Source: an uncultured Eubacteriales bacterium | GTDB lineage: Bacteria > Bacillota > Clostridia > Christensenellales > Aristaeellaceae | Length of the DNA: 60,278 bases | NCBI GenBank assembly: GCA_902767315.1 | Contig: CACXHB010000092.1 | Span: 1-60,278 of the forward strand | Direction: 5' to 3' | Part shown: one piece after another, positions 52,116-60,278 of the stretch | How the letters are laid out: every line of letters begins with the position of its first letter | Position numbering within the stretch: the first letter of the stretch is position 1 | Notes under the pieces: model-generated | The model's input: only the letters and a program-made list of their open reading frames with translations | The model's database searches: none | Told to the model about the DNA's origin: nothing | Position numbers and translations under genes: made by a program

Positions 52116-53186
52116 TTACGGGCGCAGCAGCACCTTGACGCTTTCGGTGGACTGGGCCACGGCGTAGGCCTTTTCCCAATCCTCCAGGGGGAACTGGTGA
52201 GAAATCATTCCCTGGGTGCGAATTTCGCCCCGGCTCAGGGCGGAGATGACGTCCTCATAGCAATGGGGGCTCAGCTGGGAGCCCACGATGGTGATCTCCT
52301 TTGCGTCGCCGATGATGGACCAGTCCACGGTGGAGGGGCCGCTCATGACGGAAAATTCCACGAAGGTGCCGCCCTTGCGGATGATGTCCAGCCCCTGCTG
52401 TACGGAGGCGGGATGGCCGGTGGCTTCGATATAAACGTCGCAGCCCACGCCGTCGGTCAGGCGGGCAATTTCAGCCATCAGATCGCAGGTTTTGGGGTTC
52501 AGGGTCACGTCTGCGCCGAATTCCCGGGCCATTTCCAGCCGCCGGTCGATGAGATCCAGCACAATCAGCCGTTTTACGCCCTGCATCCGCAAAAAGTTCA
52601 CCATGCCCAGCCCCAGGGTTCCCGCGCCGGCCAGCACCACGGTGTCCTCTTTTGTGGCATGGGCCTGGCGCACGCCATGGAGGGAACAGGACAGGGGTTC
52701 GATCAACGCCGCCTGTTCCAGCGTCAGCTCCTCCGGCACCCGATAATTCCGGGACCCCTTGGGCAGCCGGGCGTATTCGGCCATGCCGCCGTTGAGATAG
52801 CTTTTGAAGCCGTATACGTCATGAGGATCGCACAGCCAGTACATGCCCCTTTTGCAATAATAGCATTCGCCGCAGGGCACGATCTGTTCGGAAATGACCC
52901 GGTCGCCAATCTGGAACCGGTCGTCGGCGTTTTTGCCCCGGGCCACCACCCGGCCGAAGAACTCATGGCCGGGCACAAAGGGCGGCCTGCAATAGCCGGG
53001 CATGCCGTCGCCGCCCCAGAAGCGGGCGGTACCGTGGGAGGCCTTGATATCCCCGGCGCAGATGCCGCAGGCTTTTACCCGGATAATCAGGTCGTCGTCG
53101 CCGCAGGCGGGAACGGCGATGTTCTGCAGGGCGTAATCCTTCACGCCCCGGGCCACCAGGGCGCGCATTTCGGAAGGAAGGCTCAT
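52116..53186 (-). CDS. Zinc-dependent medium-chain alcohol/polyol dehydrogenase
   Basis: 356 residues. Catalytic zinc ligands in KACGICAGDIK (Cys) and FVPGHEFFG (His, Glu); the structural zinc lobe is CGECYYCKRGMYWLC; the Rossmann motif is VLAGAGTLGLGMV. Of the threonine/sorbitol dehydrogenase-like group; IEATGHPASVQQGLDIIRKGG is conserved in it. GGAG stands ten bases before ATG 53186; an upstream in-frame start lies in the promoter. It is a single gene with its own promoter. The substrate (a sugar alcohol or hydroxy amino acid) is not clear. Confidence 0.9.
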   Translation of the reverse strand: MSLPSEMRALVARGVKDYALQNIAVPACGDDDLIIRVKACGICAGDIKASHGTARFWGGDGMPGYCRPPFVPGHEFFGRVVARGKNADDRFQIGDRVISEQIVPCGECYYCKRGMYWLCDPHDVYGFKSYLNGGMAEYARLPKGSRNYRVPEELTLEQAALIEPLSCSLHGVRQAHATKEDTVVLAGAGTLGLGMVNFLRMQGVKRLIVLDLIDRRLEMAREFGADVTLNPKTCDLMAEIARLTDGVGCDVYIEATGHPASVQQGLDIIRKGGTFVEFSVMSGPSTVDWSIIGDAKEITIVGSQLSPHCYEDVISALSRGEIRTQGMISHQFPLEDWEKAYAVAQSTESVKVLLRP

Positions 53187-53223
53187 AAAGGGTTCGCTCC
53201 TTTTCGCAAAAATGATTGGCATT

Positions 53224-53252
53224 ATTTTATCATAGAAATTCCGGCCTGTCTA
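53224..53252 (-). promoter_or_regulatory. Promoter of the Zn-dehydrogenase gene
   Basis: On the minus strand TAGACA (53252-53247), 17-bp spacer, TAAAAT (53229-53224). Confidence 0.6.
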
Positions 53253-53287
53253 CGGGCGAAAAACGGAGATTTAACCAAAAATAGAAC

Positions 53288-53316
53288 TTGCAAAAAGAGA
53301 CAGATGGCGTTATAAT
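53288..53316 (+). promoter_or_regulatory. Promoter of rplU-prp-rpmA
   Basis: TTGCAA at 53288-53293, 17-bp spacer, TATAAT at 53311-53316. Confidence 0.75.
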
Positions 53317-53322
53317 ATATCG

Positions 53323-53405
53323 GACAGCCGCTCGGGGCAGGCTCGCAAGCGCGTTGAAAAACGCCGCCGAATCCCGGCGAGATTATGTATAGGAGGTGCA
53401 AACGC
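53323..53405 (+). promoter_or_regulatory. Probable L21 leader (ribosomal protein autoregulation)
   Basis: The 80-base leader before rplU holds GC-rich hairpin arms (for example CGCCG and CGGCG around 53362-53380) and AGGAGGTG at 53391-53398. Firmicutes commonly carry an L21 leader RNA here that L21 is thought to bind. I recognise position and compactness rather than a conserved core sequence. Confidence 0.45.
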
Positions 53406-53717
53406 GTGTACGCAGTCATTAAGACAGGTGGCAAGCAGTACCGTGTTCAGCAGGGCGACGTTATCTTTATCGAGAAGCTTGACAGCCAGGCGGGCGATAC
53501 GGTCACTTTTGACGAGGTGCTCCTCGTCTCCGGCGACGATGCCACCACCATCGGCAATCCCACGGTTGCGGGCGCTAAGGTCGAAGGCAAGGTGCTTTCT
53601 CAGGTGAAGGGTCGCAAGATCGTCGTCTATAAGTACAAGGCCAAGAAGAACGAGCGCAAAAAGCAGGGCCACCGTCAGCCCTACACCAAGGTTGAGATCA
53701 CCGCGGTCAACGCCTGA
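53406..53717 (+). CDS. rplU: Ribosomal protein L21 (bL21)
   Basis: 103 residues. [24 protein letters not shown] at the start and [27 protein letters not shown] in the C-terminal half ([16 protein letters not shown]) are the family signatures; it binds 23S rRNA in the large subunit. GTG 53406 lies seven bases after AGGAGGTG; the in-frame ATG at 53385 precedes that site and is not used. The stop overlaps the prp start by one base. Confidence 0.95.
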   Translation: MYAVIKTGGKQYRVQQGDVIFIEKLDSQAGDTVTFDEVLLVSGDDATTIGNPTVAGAKVEGKVLSQVKGRKIVVYKYKAKKNERKKQGHRQPYTKVEITAVNA

Positions 53718-54076
53718 TGACGACGGCAGCGTTCCTGAAAAGCCCGGAATACGGGTTGATCGGCTTTGAAATATCCGGACATTCCGGATATGGTGAAGCG
53801 GGTTCTGACATTGTCTGCGCGGCGGTTTCCGCGCTGAGTCAGGCTGTGGCAAACGGTCTGAAAAGCGTGGTGCACGCCCCGGTGATGTTCGACCAGAACG
53901 ATGGGAACGCGTCCCTGACAGTATGCCTGACGCCGGAATGTACCAAAGAACAGTTGGAGAAATCCCAGATTCTTTTGGATACGCTATATAAGGCGCTTCA
54001 GGCGATTGCGAGGGATTATCCCCGCAATGTACGCATAATCTTCAAGGAACGGAGGAAATATACATGTTCAGCATGA
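53717..54076 (+). CDS. prp: Ribosomal-processing cysteine protease Prp
   Basis: 119 residues. The catalytic pair is H22 in [13 protein letters not shown] and C34 in [12 protein letters not shown], as in the Prp family. Prp cuts the N-terminal extension from ribosomal protein L27; the downstream rpmA encodes exactly such an extension. It lies between rplU and rpmA, the normal Firmicutes position, overlapping rplU by one base and rpmA by 13. Confidence 0.92.
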   Translation: MTTAAFLKSPEYGLIGFEISGHSGYGEAGSDIVCAAVSALSQAVANGLKSVVHAPVMFDQNDGNASLTVCLTPECTKEQLEKSQILLDTLYKALQAIARDYPRNVRIIFKERRKYTCSA

Positions 54077-54360
54077 ATCTTCAGCTCTTCGCTCATAAGA
54101 AGGGAATGGGTTCCTCCCGTAACGGCCGTGACAGCAACGCCCAGCGTCTGGGCACCAAGCGCGCGGACGGCCAGTACGTGCTCGCAGGCAACATTCTTGT
54201 CCGCCAGCGCGGAACCCGCATCCATCCCGGCACCAACGTGGGCATCGGCGATGACGACACCCTGTACGCGAAGATCGACGGCAACGTGAAGTTCGAGCGT
54301 CTGGGCAAGACCCGCAAAAAGGTCAGCGTCTATCCCAAGACCGAAGCCGCTGCGGAATAA
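54064..54360 (+). CDS. rpmA: Ribosomal protein L27 (bL27) with cleavable N-terminus
   Basis: 98 residues. The first nine (MFSMNLQLF) form the Prp-cleaved extension, cut before AHKKG, which exposes the mature N-terminus that reaches the peptidyl-transferase centre. Then [18 protein letters not shown] and [17 protein letters not shown], both highly conserved. GGAGG eight bases before ATG 54064. Confidence 0.96.
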   Translation: MFSMNLQLFAHKKGMGSSRNGRDSNAQRLGTKRADGQYVLAGNILVRQRGTRIHPGTNVGIGDDDTLYAKIDGNVKFERLGKTRKKVSVYPKTEAAAE

Positions 54361-54376
54361 CACCATCGAATTTCAG

Positions 54377-54416
54377 GCTCACGCGGAAGTGCATTCTTTC
54401 GCGTGAGCGTTTTTTC
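54377..54416 (+). terminator. Terminator of rplU-prp-rpmA
   Basis: A 9-bp stem GCTCACGCG/CGCGTGAGC (54377-54385 with 54400-54408) followed by GTTTTTTC. Confidence 0.88.
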
Positions 54417-54424
54417 ATAAACAA

Positions 54425-55276
54425 ATGAAGCAAATCGGCAAGGAAAGGCTGGATCTGCCCCTGACGCTGATGGACAGCGCCCAGTGCTTCCGCTGGCAGG
54501 AAGCGTGCGGGCGCTTCGGCGCGGTGCTGCGGGGAAAGCCCGTGTGGCTCTGGCAGGACGGCGACGGTATCTGGGCCGAAACGGCGCTGGAGACGGCGTT
54601 TGTGCGGCAGTATCTGGATCTGGATCGGGATTACGGCGCACTGGCGACGGAATACGCCTGCTATCCCCAGGCCCAAAAGGCGATTGCGGATTATCCGGGC
54701 ATGCGAGTGCTGCGCCAGGACGTGTGGGAAACGCTGATCTCCTTTATCCTCTCCGCCAATAACAACGTAACGCGGATTCGCGGCCTGGTGGAGAAACTGA
54801 GCGATCATTTTGGCACAGCATACGAGACCCCATGGGGCACGCTGCACGATTTTCCCACGCCGGCCCGGCTGGCCCGGTGCAATCCGGAACAGCTGCGGGC
54901 CCTGGGCGTGGGGTACCGGGACAGGTATCTGGTGGAGACGGCCCGAGCCGTGGAGGCGGGCTTTCCCATGGAAGAATTGCGGAGCATGCCCTACGAGGAA
55001 GCCCACGAAAGGCTGATTACCCTGCCGGGCGTTGGGGACAAGGTGGCCGATTGCGTGCAGCTGTTTGGCTGCGGACACACCCAGGCCTTCCCGGTGGACG
55101 TGTGGGTGGCCCGCATGGCGGCGCAGGTGTTCGGCCTGAAGATGGCCAATCGGAAAAAGCTGGCCCGGGAATGCCGGGCGCTGCTGGGGCGGGACGCGGG
55201 GCTTTTGCAGCAGTATCTGTTCCATGCCGCACGGATGGGAACGCTGGAAATGTGTCCGCCCTGTGCGGAATCTTAA
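54425..55276 (+). CDS. OGG1-type 8-oxoguanine DNA glycosylase
   Basis: 283 residues. DSAQCFRW near the N-terminus, SANNNVTRI in the middle, and the HhH-GPD motif LPGVGDKVADCVQLFG with the Schiff-base lysine, followed by FPVDVWVARMA with the catalytic aspartate. This is the OGG1/AlkA-like bifunctional glycosylase/AP-lyase layout that removes 8-oxoguanine. ATG 54425 has no ribosome-binding site; it comes just after the rpmA terminator's T-run. The N-terminus fits the family, so the start is probably right but initiation is unusual. Confidence 0.88.
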   Translation: MKQIGKERLDLPLTLMDSAQCFRWQEACGRFGAVLRGKPVWLWQDGDGIWAETALETAFVRQYLDLDRDYGALATEYACYPQAQKAIADYPGMRVLRQDVWETLISFILSANNNVTRIRGLVEKLSDHFGTAYETPWGTLHDFPTPARLARCNPEQLRALGVGYRDRYLVETARAVEAGFPMEELRSMPYEEAHERLITLPGVGDKVADCVQLFGCGHTQAFPVDVWVARMAAQVFGLKMANRKKLARECRALLGRDAGLLQQYLFHAARMGTLEMCPPCAES

Positions 55277-55301
55277 ATAAAAATATTTTACCTGGAAGAC
55301 A

Positions 55302-55330
55302 TTGCATCTTTCCTTCCATTGGTATAGAAT
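55302..55330 (+). promoter_or_regulatory. Promoter of the QueG-like/ACT/UPF0210 genes
   Basis: TTGCAT at 55302-55307, 17-bp spacer, TAGAAT at 55325-55330. Confidence 0.65.
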
Positions 55331-55356
55331 AAAGAACGCCGAAAGGAGAACGTCCC

Positions 55357-56238
55357 ATGGAAGCGCCAGATCAGAAGATTCTCTGCTTTCCCGCGCTGCC
55401 CATTCCGGATTTCTCCCGCTGGCGGGAGGAAAGCAGCCGAAACCCCAGCCCCCATTGGGCCAAGGTGACCACGGATACGGGCGACGCTCGCTCCATTACC
55501 CTGTGGCTTCGGGCGTGTCCGCCATACCGGCCTACCCGGGAAGGCGTGGCGCTTTCGTCGTTCTATATTGCCTCCAATGCGCTGCATGCTCAAACCCGGG
55601 AAAGGGCGTTGAACCTGCCCCTGAAGCCCCTGCTGGCCGGTTATGGCATCGGGGCCTACGGGCGCAACGGGCTGATCGCCGTGCCGGGCCTGGGCACGCG
55701 GTTCGCGGCGGCGGCGGAGGCCTCCTTCGACCCGCCGGATCCCCTGCGCAAGTGGGACGACCATCGGCCGCTGGACGCCCGATGCGAACAATGCGGTGCA
55801 TGCGTGGTGGCCTGCCCCAACGGCGCACTGCCGGGCAACGGGCGGGTGGACGTAGCGCTGTGTCTCCGGGCCCAGGCCCAGTTTCAGACCCCTCGCATGC
55901 CGGACGCTTCCCGGGACAGGATCGGCGCCAGCCAGTGGGGATGCGACCTTTGCCAGGAGGCCTGTCCTCGAAACGCGGCCATTGCGCCGGTTTCCATGCC
56001 GGAAGGGCTGGAACGGGCCCTGGAACTGAAGCGCCTGCTGGCCGGGGACGTGAAACCGCTGGGGGAATGGATCGGCACAAACTACGCCCGCCCCGCCCGA
56101 ATGCAGGCCCGGGCCAGTCTGGTGGCGGCCAATCTGGGCAGGCGCGACCTGACGGAGGACATTCGAAAACTGCAGAACAGCCCCGTGGAAGCCGTGCGGG
56201 ATTGCGCGGCATGGGCGCTGGTAAAACTTGAAAGGTAG
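55357..56238 (+). CDS. QueG-like double [4Fe-4S] protein
   Basis: 293 residues, about 70-80 shorter than typical QueG. Two cluster motifs: CEQCGACVVACPNGAL and, after a spacer, GCDLCQEACPRN, the QueG pattern. The upstream GYGIGAYGRNGLIAVPGLG matches the cobalamin-binding GWIGKNTLLINP segment. A HEAT-like helix pair (SPVEAVRDCAAWALVKL) ends the protein. QueG reduces epoxyqueuosine to queuosine in tRNA; the shorter length and degenerate N-terminal half leave open a related reductase. GAAAGGAG before ATG 55357. Confidence 0.72.
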   Translation: MEAPDQKILCFPALPIPDFSRWREESSRNPSPHWAKVTTDTGDARSITLWLRACPPYRPTREGVALSSFYIASNALHAQTRERALNLPLKPLLAGYGIGAYGRNGLIAVPGLGTRFAAAAEASFDPPDPLRKWDDHRPLDARCEQCGACVVACPNGALPGNGRVDVALCLRAQAQFQTPRMPDASRDRIGASQWGCDLCQEACPRNAAIAPVSMPEGLERALELKRLLAGDVKPLGEWIGTNYARPARMQARASLVAANLGRRDLTEDIRKLQNSPVEAVRDCAAWALVKLER

Positions 56239-56248
56239 GAATTTTACC

Positions 56249-56530
56249 ATGGCAGAAATGAAAAAAGCGGTTATTACGGTATTGGGCAGCGATCAGAAGG
56301 GCATTATCGCCAAGGTAAGCGACGTGTTGTTCCGTCACGACGTCAATATTCTGGACATCAGCCAGACCATCCTTTCCGGATTGTTCAACATGGTGCTGAT
56401 TGCGGATATTTCTTCTGCCAATTGCGATTTCAGCGCCCTTTCCGACGCGCTGACGGCCTTCGGCCAGGAAAGGAATCTGCAGGTACGGGTGCAGCGCAGT
56501 GAAATCTTCGAAGCGATGCATCAGATTTAG
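56249..56530 (+). CDS. ACT-domain protein (UPF0237 type)
   Basis: 93 residues, a single ACT domain: [24 protein letters not shown] then [27 protein letters not shown] domains bind amino acids or similar ligands as regulators. It lies 10 bp after the QueG-like gene and 11 bp before the UPF0210 gene; the ACT-UPF0210 pair is widely conserved, which suggests that it regulates that protein. ATG 56249 has TAGGAA upstream. Confidence 0.88.
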   Translation: MAEMKKAVITVLGSDQKGIIAKVSDVLFRHDVNILDISQTILSGLFNMVLIADISSANCDFSALSDALTAFGQERNLQVRVQRSEIFEAMHQI

Positions 56531-56541
56531 GAGGCGGAACC

Positions 56542-57891
56542 ATGCTCAATACCAATGAAATTCTGGAAACTTTGCGGATGATCGACGAGGAAAAGCTGGA
56601 CGTTCGAACCATTACCATGGGCATTTCCCTGTTCTCCTGCGTTTCGGACGACACCAGGCGCCTCTGCGACAATATTTACGACCGGATTACCCGCAAGGCG
56701 GAGCGTCTGGTGAAGGTGGGCGAGGACATCGAAAAGGAATACGGCGTGCCCATCGTCAATAAGCGCATCGCCGTAACGCCCGCGGCGCTGATCACGGGCA
56801 AATGCGATCCCCTGAGCGTGGCCCATGCCCTGGACCGGGCGGCCAAGGAAACCGGCGTGAACTTTCTGGGGGGCTATTCCGCCCTGGTGCAGAAGGGCAT
56901 GACAGAAGCCGACCGCGCCCTCATCGCCTCCATTCCCGAGGCGCTGGCCACCACCGATCTGGTCTGCTCCTCCGTCAACGTGGGCTCCACCCGGGCGGGC
57001 ATTGACATGGACGCGGTAAAGCTCATGGGCAAGGCGGTAAAGGACACGGCCGAGCGCACCAGAGACCGGGACGGCTTCGGCTGCGCCAAGCTGGTGGTGT
57101 TTTCCAACGCCGTGGAGGACAATCCCTTCATGGCCGGCGCGTTCTTCGGCCCCGGCGAGGGGGATTGCGCCGTGAGCGTGGGCGTTTCCGGCCCCGGCAC
57201 GGTGAAACGCGCCCTGGAAAAGGTGAAGGGCCAGCCCTTCGACGCGGTGGCGGAAATGATCAAACGCACCGCCTTCCGCATTACCCGGGTGGGTCAGCTG
57301 GTGGCCCGGGAAGCCTCCGCCCGGCTGAACGTACCCTTCGGCATTGTGGATCTTTCCCTGGCGCCCACGCCGGCGGTGGGGGATTCCGTGGCGGCCATTT
57401 TGGAAGAAATGGGCCTGGAGGTCTGCGGCACCCACGGTACCACGGCGGCGCTGGCGCTTCTGAACGACGCGGTGAAAAAGGGCGGCGTGATGGCCTCTTC
57501 CCATGTGGGCGGCCTTTCCGGCGCGTTTATCCCCGTCAGTGAGGATATCGGCATGATTCACGCTGCGGAATGCGGCGCGTTGTCCATTGAAAAGCTGGAA
57601 GCCATGACCTGCGTCTGCTCTGTGGGCCTGGACATGATCGCCATTCCCGGAGATACCTCCGCGGAAACCATCTCCGCCATCATCGCCGACGAAGCGGCCA
57701 TCGGCATGATTAACAACAAGACCACCGCCGTCCGTGTGATTCCCGTGCCCGGCAAAAAGGTGGGGGAAATGGTGGAATTCGGCGGCCTGCTGGGCCGCGC
57801 ACCCATCATCCCCGTGCGGGAATATTCCAGCGCGGAATTTGTCAATCGGGGCGGGCGCATTCCCGCGCCGCTGCATAGCCTGCGCAACTGA
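56542..57891 (+). CDS. UPF0210 (DUF711, PFL-like) family protein
   Basis: 449 residues, matching UPF0210 throughout: [75 protein letters not shown] and [17 protein letters not shown]. The fold is related to pyruvate formate-lyase-like barrels, but there is no glycyl-radical motif or activating enzyme nearby, and the reaction is unknown. AGGAGG precedes ATG 56542. It is paired with the ACT protein. Confidence 0.92.
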   Translation: MLNTNEILETLRMIDEEKLDVRTITMGISLFSCVSDDTRRLCDNIYDRITRKAERLVKVGEDIEKEYGVPIVNKRIAVTPAALITGKCDPLSVAHALDRAAKETGVNFLGGYSALVQKGMTEADRALIASIPEALATTDLVCSSVNVGSTRAGIDMDAVKLMGKAVKDTAERTRDRDGFGCAKLVVFSNAVEDNPFMAGAFFGPGEGDCAVSVGVSGPGTVKRALEKVKGQPFDAVAEMIKRTAFRITRVGQLVAREASARLNVPFGIVDLSLAPTPAVGDSVAAILEEMGLEVCGTHGTTAALALLNDAVKKGGVMASSHVGGLSGAFIPVSEDIGMIHAAECGALSIEKLEAMTCVCSVGLDMIAIPGDTSAETISAIIADEAAIGMINNKTTAVRVIPVPGKKVGEMVEFGGLLGRAPIIPVREYSSAEFVNRGGRIPAPLHSLRN

Positions 57892-57913
57892 TCGTTACGA
57901 AACTGTCTTTCAA

Positions 57914-57939
57914 GGGAGCGATGAATTTTCGTCGCTCCC
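57914..57939. terminator. Hairpin after the UPF0210 gene
   Basis: GGGAGCGA/TCGCTCCC arms (57914-57921 with 57932-57939), but the tail GTATTGCG lacks a T-run. It may be a weak terminator for the upstream operon. Confidence 0.4.
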
Positions 57940-57979
57940 GTATTGCGTATGATTGTATACGAGGGGAAGGGTGGACAAA

Positions 57980-59353
57980 ATGGGGAAGATCCTGGGCGGC
58001 AAAGCGCCGGAGGGGCTGCTTTTCAGCCGGAAGGACATTATTCGCATGATTCTGCCGGCCATTGCGGAACAGGCGTTGGCCATGCTGGTGGGCATGGCGG
58101 ATTCGCTGATGCTGGCCGGCGTGGGAGAGCGGGCGGTTTCTGCCGTATCCCTGGTGGATCAGATCAATATTCTGATGATCAACCTGTTCGCGGCCCTGGC
58201 CACCGGCGGCGCGGTAATCGCCGGGCAATGCCTGGGCGCAAAGGATGACAAACGCGCCTGCCATATCACTGACCAGCTGGCGCTGGTGCAGATTTTGCTG
58301 GGCGTGGGCATTTCGGCGGTGCTGTTTTTCTTCCGGGAGCCTCTGCTGCGGGTGATATTTGGCTCCATCGAGCAGAAAATCATGGATTACGCGGTGATTT
58401 ACATGGGCATTACCGCCGTCTCCCTGCCCTTCATCGCCCTGTATAACGCCGCGGCGGCCATTTACCGCACCATGGGCAATACCCGCACGCCCATGCTGAT
58501 TTCCATCCTGATGAACGGCGTGAATATCTGCGGCAACGCCCTTCTGATCTATGGATGCGGCATGGAAGTGGAGGGTGCGGCCATTCCCACCCTGGTTTCC
58601 CGGGCGGTGGCCGCGGTGGTGGCGGTGGCGCTTCTGCGCAATCAGGGGCTGCAGCTGCATTTTTCCCGGCGGCCGGCGCTGAAGCCGGATGGAGGCGCCG
58701 TCCGGAAAATATTGGGCATCGGCATTCCCAACGGCGTGGAAAATTCCATGTTCCAGTTTGGCAAGCTGGTGGTGGCCAGCCTCATCGCCACCTTCGGCAC
58801 CGCTTCCATTACGGCCAACGCCGTGGCCAATGCCGTGGGCATTTTTCAGGTGCTGCCGGGGGTTGCCATCTGCGTCATCGCCGTGCCCATCGTGTCCCGC
58901 TGCTATGGGGCCGGCCGGCCGGATCAGGTGAAGTATTATACGAAGGTGCTGCTGGCCATGACGTATCTATTCAATACGTTATTGAACATCGGCTTCTCCC
59001 TGCTGATTCCCGCTATCCTCAAGCTCTACGAGCTCAGCGCGGAAACCGGCGAAATTGCCATTTACATTCTGCTGTTCAGCGCGGTGATCGATTCCGTTCT
59101 GTGGCCGCCGTCGTTTATGCTGCCCAACAGCTTCCGTGCCACGGGAGACGTGAAGTATCCCATGGTGATTTCCGTAGCCTCCATGTGGGTTTTCCGGGTG
59201 GGGCTTTCCTGGCTTTTGGGAAAAGGCATGAACATGGGCATCAAGGCCGTGTGGTACGGCATGAGCGTGGACTGGCTGTTCCGGGGCGTGATGTATTACG
59301 CCCGGTATTTCGGCAGGAACTGGCGCAGGCGCATCGGCGATGTTGGGAATTGA
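57980..59353 (+). CDS. MATE-family efflux transporter
   Basis: 457 residues with twelve membrane helices in two halves. The first half opens with IIRMILPAIAEQALAMLVGMADSLMLAGVG, the second with ILGIGIPNGVENSMFQFGKLVVASL (both given by their key parts). MATE exporters move cationic drugs or metabolites out in exchange for Na+ or H+. ATG 57980 is used; a GTG at 57971 with GAGGGG four bases before it is an alternative. Its end overlaps the promoter of the next gene. Confidence 0.9.
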   Translation: MGKILGGKAPEGLLFSRKDIIRMILPAIAEQALAMLVGMADSLMLAGVGERAVSAVSLVDQINILMINLFAALATGGAVIAGQCLGAKDDKRACHITDQLALVQILLGVGISAVLFFFREPLLRVIFGSIEQKIMDYAVIYMGITAVSLPFIALYNAAAAIYRTMGNTRTPMLISILMNGVNICGNALLIYGCGMEVEGAAIPTLVSRAVAAVVAVALLRNQGLQLHFSRRPALKPDGGAVRKILGIGIPNGVENSMFQFGKLVVASLIATFGTASITANAVANAVGIFQVLPGVAICVIAVPIVSRCYGAGRPDQVKYYTKVLLAMTYLFNTLLNIGFSLLIPAILKLYELSAETGEIAIYILLFSAVIDSVLWPPSFMLPNSFRATGDVKYPMVISVASMWVFRVGLSWLLGKGMNMGIKAVWYGMSVDWLFRGVMYYARYFGRNWRRRIGDVGN

Positions 59354-59378
59354 CAGAAACGCCCATCTGGTGTATCAT
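59350..59378 (+). promoter_or_regulatory. Promoter of the second isomerase gene
   Basis: TTGACA at 59350-59355, 17-bp spacer, TATCAT at 59373-59378; the -35 overlaps the MATE gene's stop codon. Confidence 0.75.
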
Positions 59379-59414
59379 TTAACCGGAAAATAAAACGGAA
59401 GGACGGATCGTTTT

Positions 59415-60137
59415 ATGGAATACGGCATTCAGATGTACAGCGTACGGGATCTGACCAAGGATAATCTGGACGAGGCCCTGAAGCAGGTGGCCCAGCTGGG
59501 CTATAAGTTTGTGGAATTCGCGGGCTTCTTCGGCCACAGCGCCCAGGAAGTGAAGGACATGCTGGACAAATACGGCCTGAAGGTTTCCGGCACCCACACC
59601 GGCTGGCAGGAAGTGGCCGAGCATTTCGAAGAAACCGTTGCGTATCATAAGACCATCGGCAACCACAACATCATCGTGCCCGGCTGCGACCTGAGCGATC
59701 AGAAGAAGCTGGACGACTTTGTGGAAATGGCCAACAAGTTCCAGCCCATGCTGGAAAAGGAAGGCATCAGCTTCGGTTATCATAACCACGCCCACGAGTT
59801 CAAGCCCAATGTGGACGGTTCCATGATTCACGACCAATTGGTGTACCGCACCAATCTGAACATCGAAATCGATACTTACTGGGCCTATGTGGGCATGGGC
59901 CATCCCATCGAGCTGATGGAGCGGCTGAAGGACCGCCTGAAGGTGATTCACATCAAGGACGGCTATGCCAACGGCGAAGGCATGCCCCTGGGTCAGGGCA
60001 CCGCGCCCGTGGCCGAGGTGTACAAAAAGGCCGTGGAGCTGGGCATTCCCATGGTGGTGGAATCCGAAACCCTCAAGCCCAGCGGCATGGAAGAAGCCCG
60101 CATCTGCATCGAATTTTTGAAGGCGCAGGAGAAATAA
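59415..60137 (+). CDS. Sugar phosphate isomerase/epimerase (IolI/xylose-isomerase-like)
   Basis: 240 residues, a compact TIM barrel. Metal-site motifs: FGYHNHAHEF, NIEIDTYWA, VIHIKDGYANGEGMPLGQGT and MVVESET. IDTYWA and HIKDG with the GQG turn are typical of IolI/YcjR-like sugar isomerases and of hydroxypyruvate isomerase relatives. It is shorter than, and not a close copy of, the one at 44573-45535. AAGGACGG before ATG 59415; single-gene unit with promoter and terminator. Confidence 0.88.
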   Translation: MEYGIQMYSVRDLTKDNLDEALKQVAQLGYKFVEFAGFFGHSAQEVKDMLDKYGLKVSGTHTGWQEVAEHFEETVAYHKTIGNHNIIVPGCDLSDQKKLDDFVEMANKFQPMLEKEGISFGYHNHAHEFKPNVDGSMIHDQLVYRTNLNIEIDTYWAYVGMGHPIELMERLKDRLKVIHIKDGYANGEGMPLGQGTAPVAEVYKKAVELGIPMVVESETLKPSGMEEARICIEFLKAQEK

Positions 60138-60158
60138 CACTCCTTTTGCCCAAAACAA

Positions 60159-60191
60159 CGCCGCCCGACGGAGAAACGTCGGACGGCGTTT
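60159..60191 (+). terminator. Terminator of the second isomerase gene
   Basis: An 11-bp stem with one mismatch (60159-60169 with 60178-60188), then TTTC. Confidence 0.65.
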
Positions 60192-60219
60192 CAGACTGTC
60201 GAAAAACCCTTGGAGAGCT

Positions 60220-60278
60220 CGAGAGGGCCAAAGCCCTCTCGAATTTCAATCGTGCCCAGCGGCATGTACGGTGGGCAC
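60220..60278. repeat. Paired palindromes at the window edge
   Basis: CGAGAGGGC/GCCCTCTCG (60220-60228 with 60233-60241, loop CAAA) is followed by GTGCCCA/TGGGCAC (60252-60258 with 60272-60278). Two perfect stems in 59 bases with no coding frame suggest a mobile or REP-like element or a structured RNA that continues outside the window. Confidence 0.4.

Noticed and set aside
60250-60278. A possible group II intron domain V at the window edge
   Set aside because: The stem is too short and the conserved AGC/GUU catalytic triad pairing and GNRA loop of domain V are not seen.

Overview
The window is a GC-rich (about 60%) chromosomal segment of a Clostridia-type Firmicute, probably an uncultured gut or rumen lineage. 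Reasons: a rplU-prp-rpmA block in which L27 carries the cleavable N-terminus recognised by Prp; a sortase beside a VPKTG surface protein; a Bce-type RR-HK-ABC module; a Firmicutes-style division and cell-wall cluster; and the ACT/UPF0210 pair. MurE carries the DNPR motif, so peptidoglycan is predicted to be meso-DAP type. Placement nearer Christensenellales-like lineages is only a guess, from the SPase I-type signals on solute-binding proteins.

Layout. 1-1.9 kb: the tail of an unidentified gene, a low-GC BspA-like leucine-rich-repeat protein and a DUF1810 protein. 2.0-8.4 kb: an F1Fo ATP synthase operon atpB-E-F-A-G-D-C. It has no separate atpH; a delta C-terminal domain is instead fused to the N-terminus of alpha, and subunit c has a signal-peptide-like leader. 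8.5-16 kb: a type-B carboxylesterase, a Gfo/Idh/MocA oxidoreductase and a LysR regulator (minus strand), then a small Cys-containing protein with a polar amino-acid (cystine-type) ABC importer, and an AEC transporter. 16.1-27.6 kb: division and murein genes mraZ-ftsL-pbp-murE-mraY-murD-ftsW-ftsQ, then ftsA-ftsZ from their own promoter; rsmH, murF, murG, murC and murB are absent here.

27.6-34.4 kb: ribokinase, an Eis-like acetyltransferase, and a BceRSAB-like antimicrobial-peptide sensing/detoxification module with a TTACA-N4-TGTAA operator. 34.4-38.5 kb (minus): class B sortase and a large repeat-rich wall-anchored protein whose natural signal peptide is interrupted by an amber codon. 39-45.5 kb: a YbhN/MprF-like membrane protein, then a minus-strand accessory cluster (XRE regulator, two low-GC secreted proteins of unknown function, and a 762-residue secreted protein joining a propeller-like region to a solute-binding domain), and a sugar-phosphate isomerase.

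45.6-60.3 kb: housekeeping and metabolism: pth-mfd, a TetR regulator co-transcribed with a cell-wall amidase, a GNAT, a Zn-alcohol dehydrogenase, rplU-prp-rpmA, an OGG-type DNA glycosylase, a QueG-like Fe-S protein, ACT-UPF0210, a MATE exporter and a second sugar-phosphate isomerase. The window ends in unexplained palindromes. I saw no tRNA, rRNA, CRISPR array, transposase or phage gene. All calls rest on reading sequence and motifs by eye; no database search was run.
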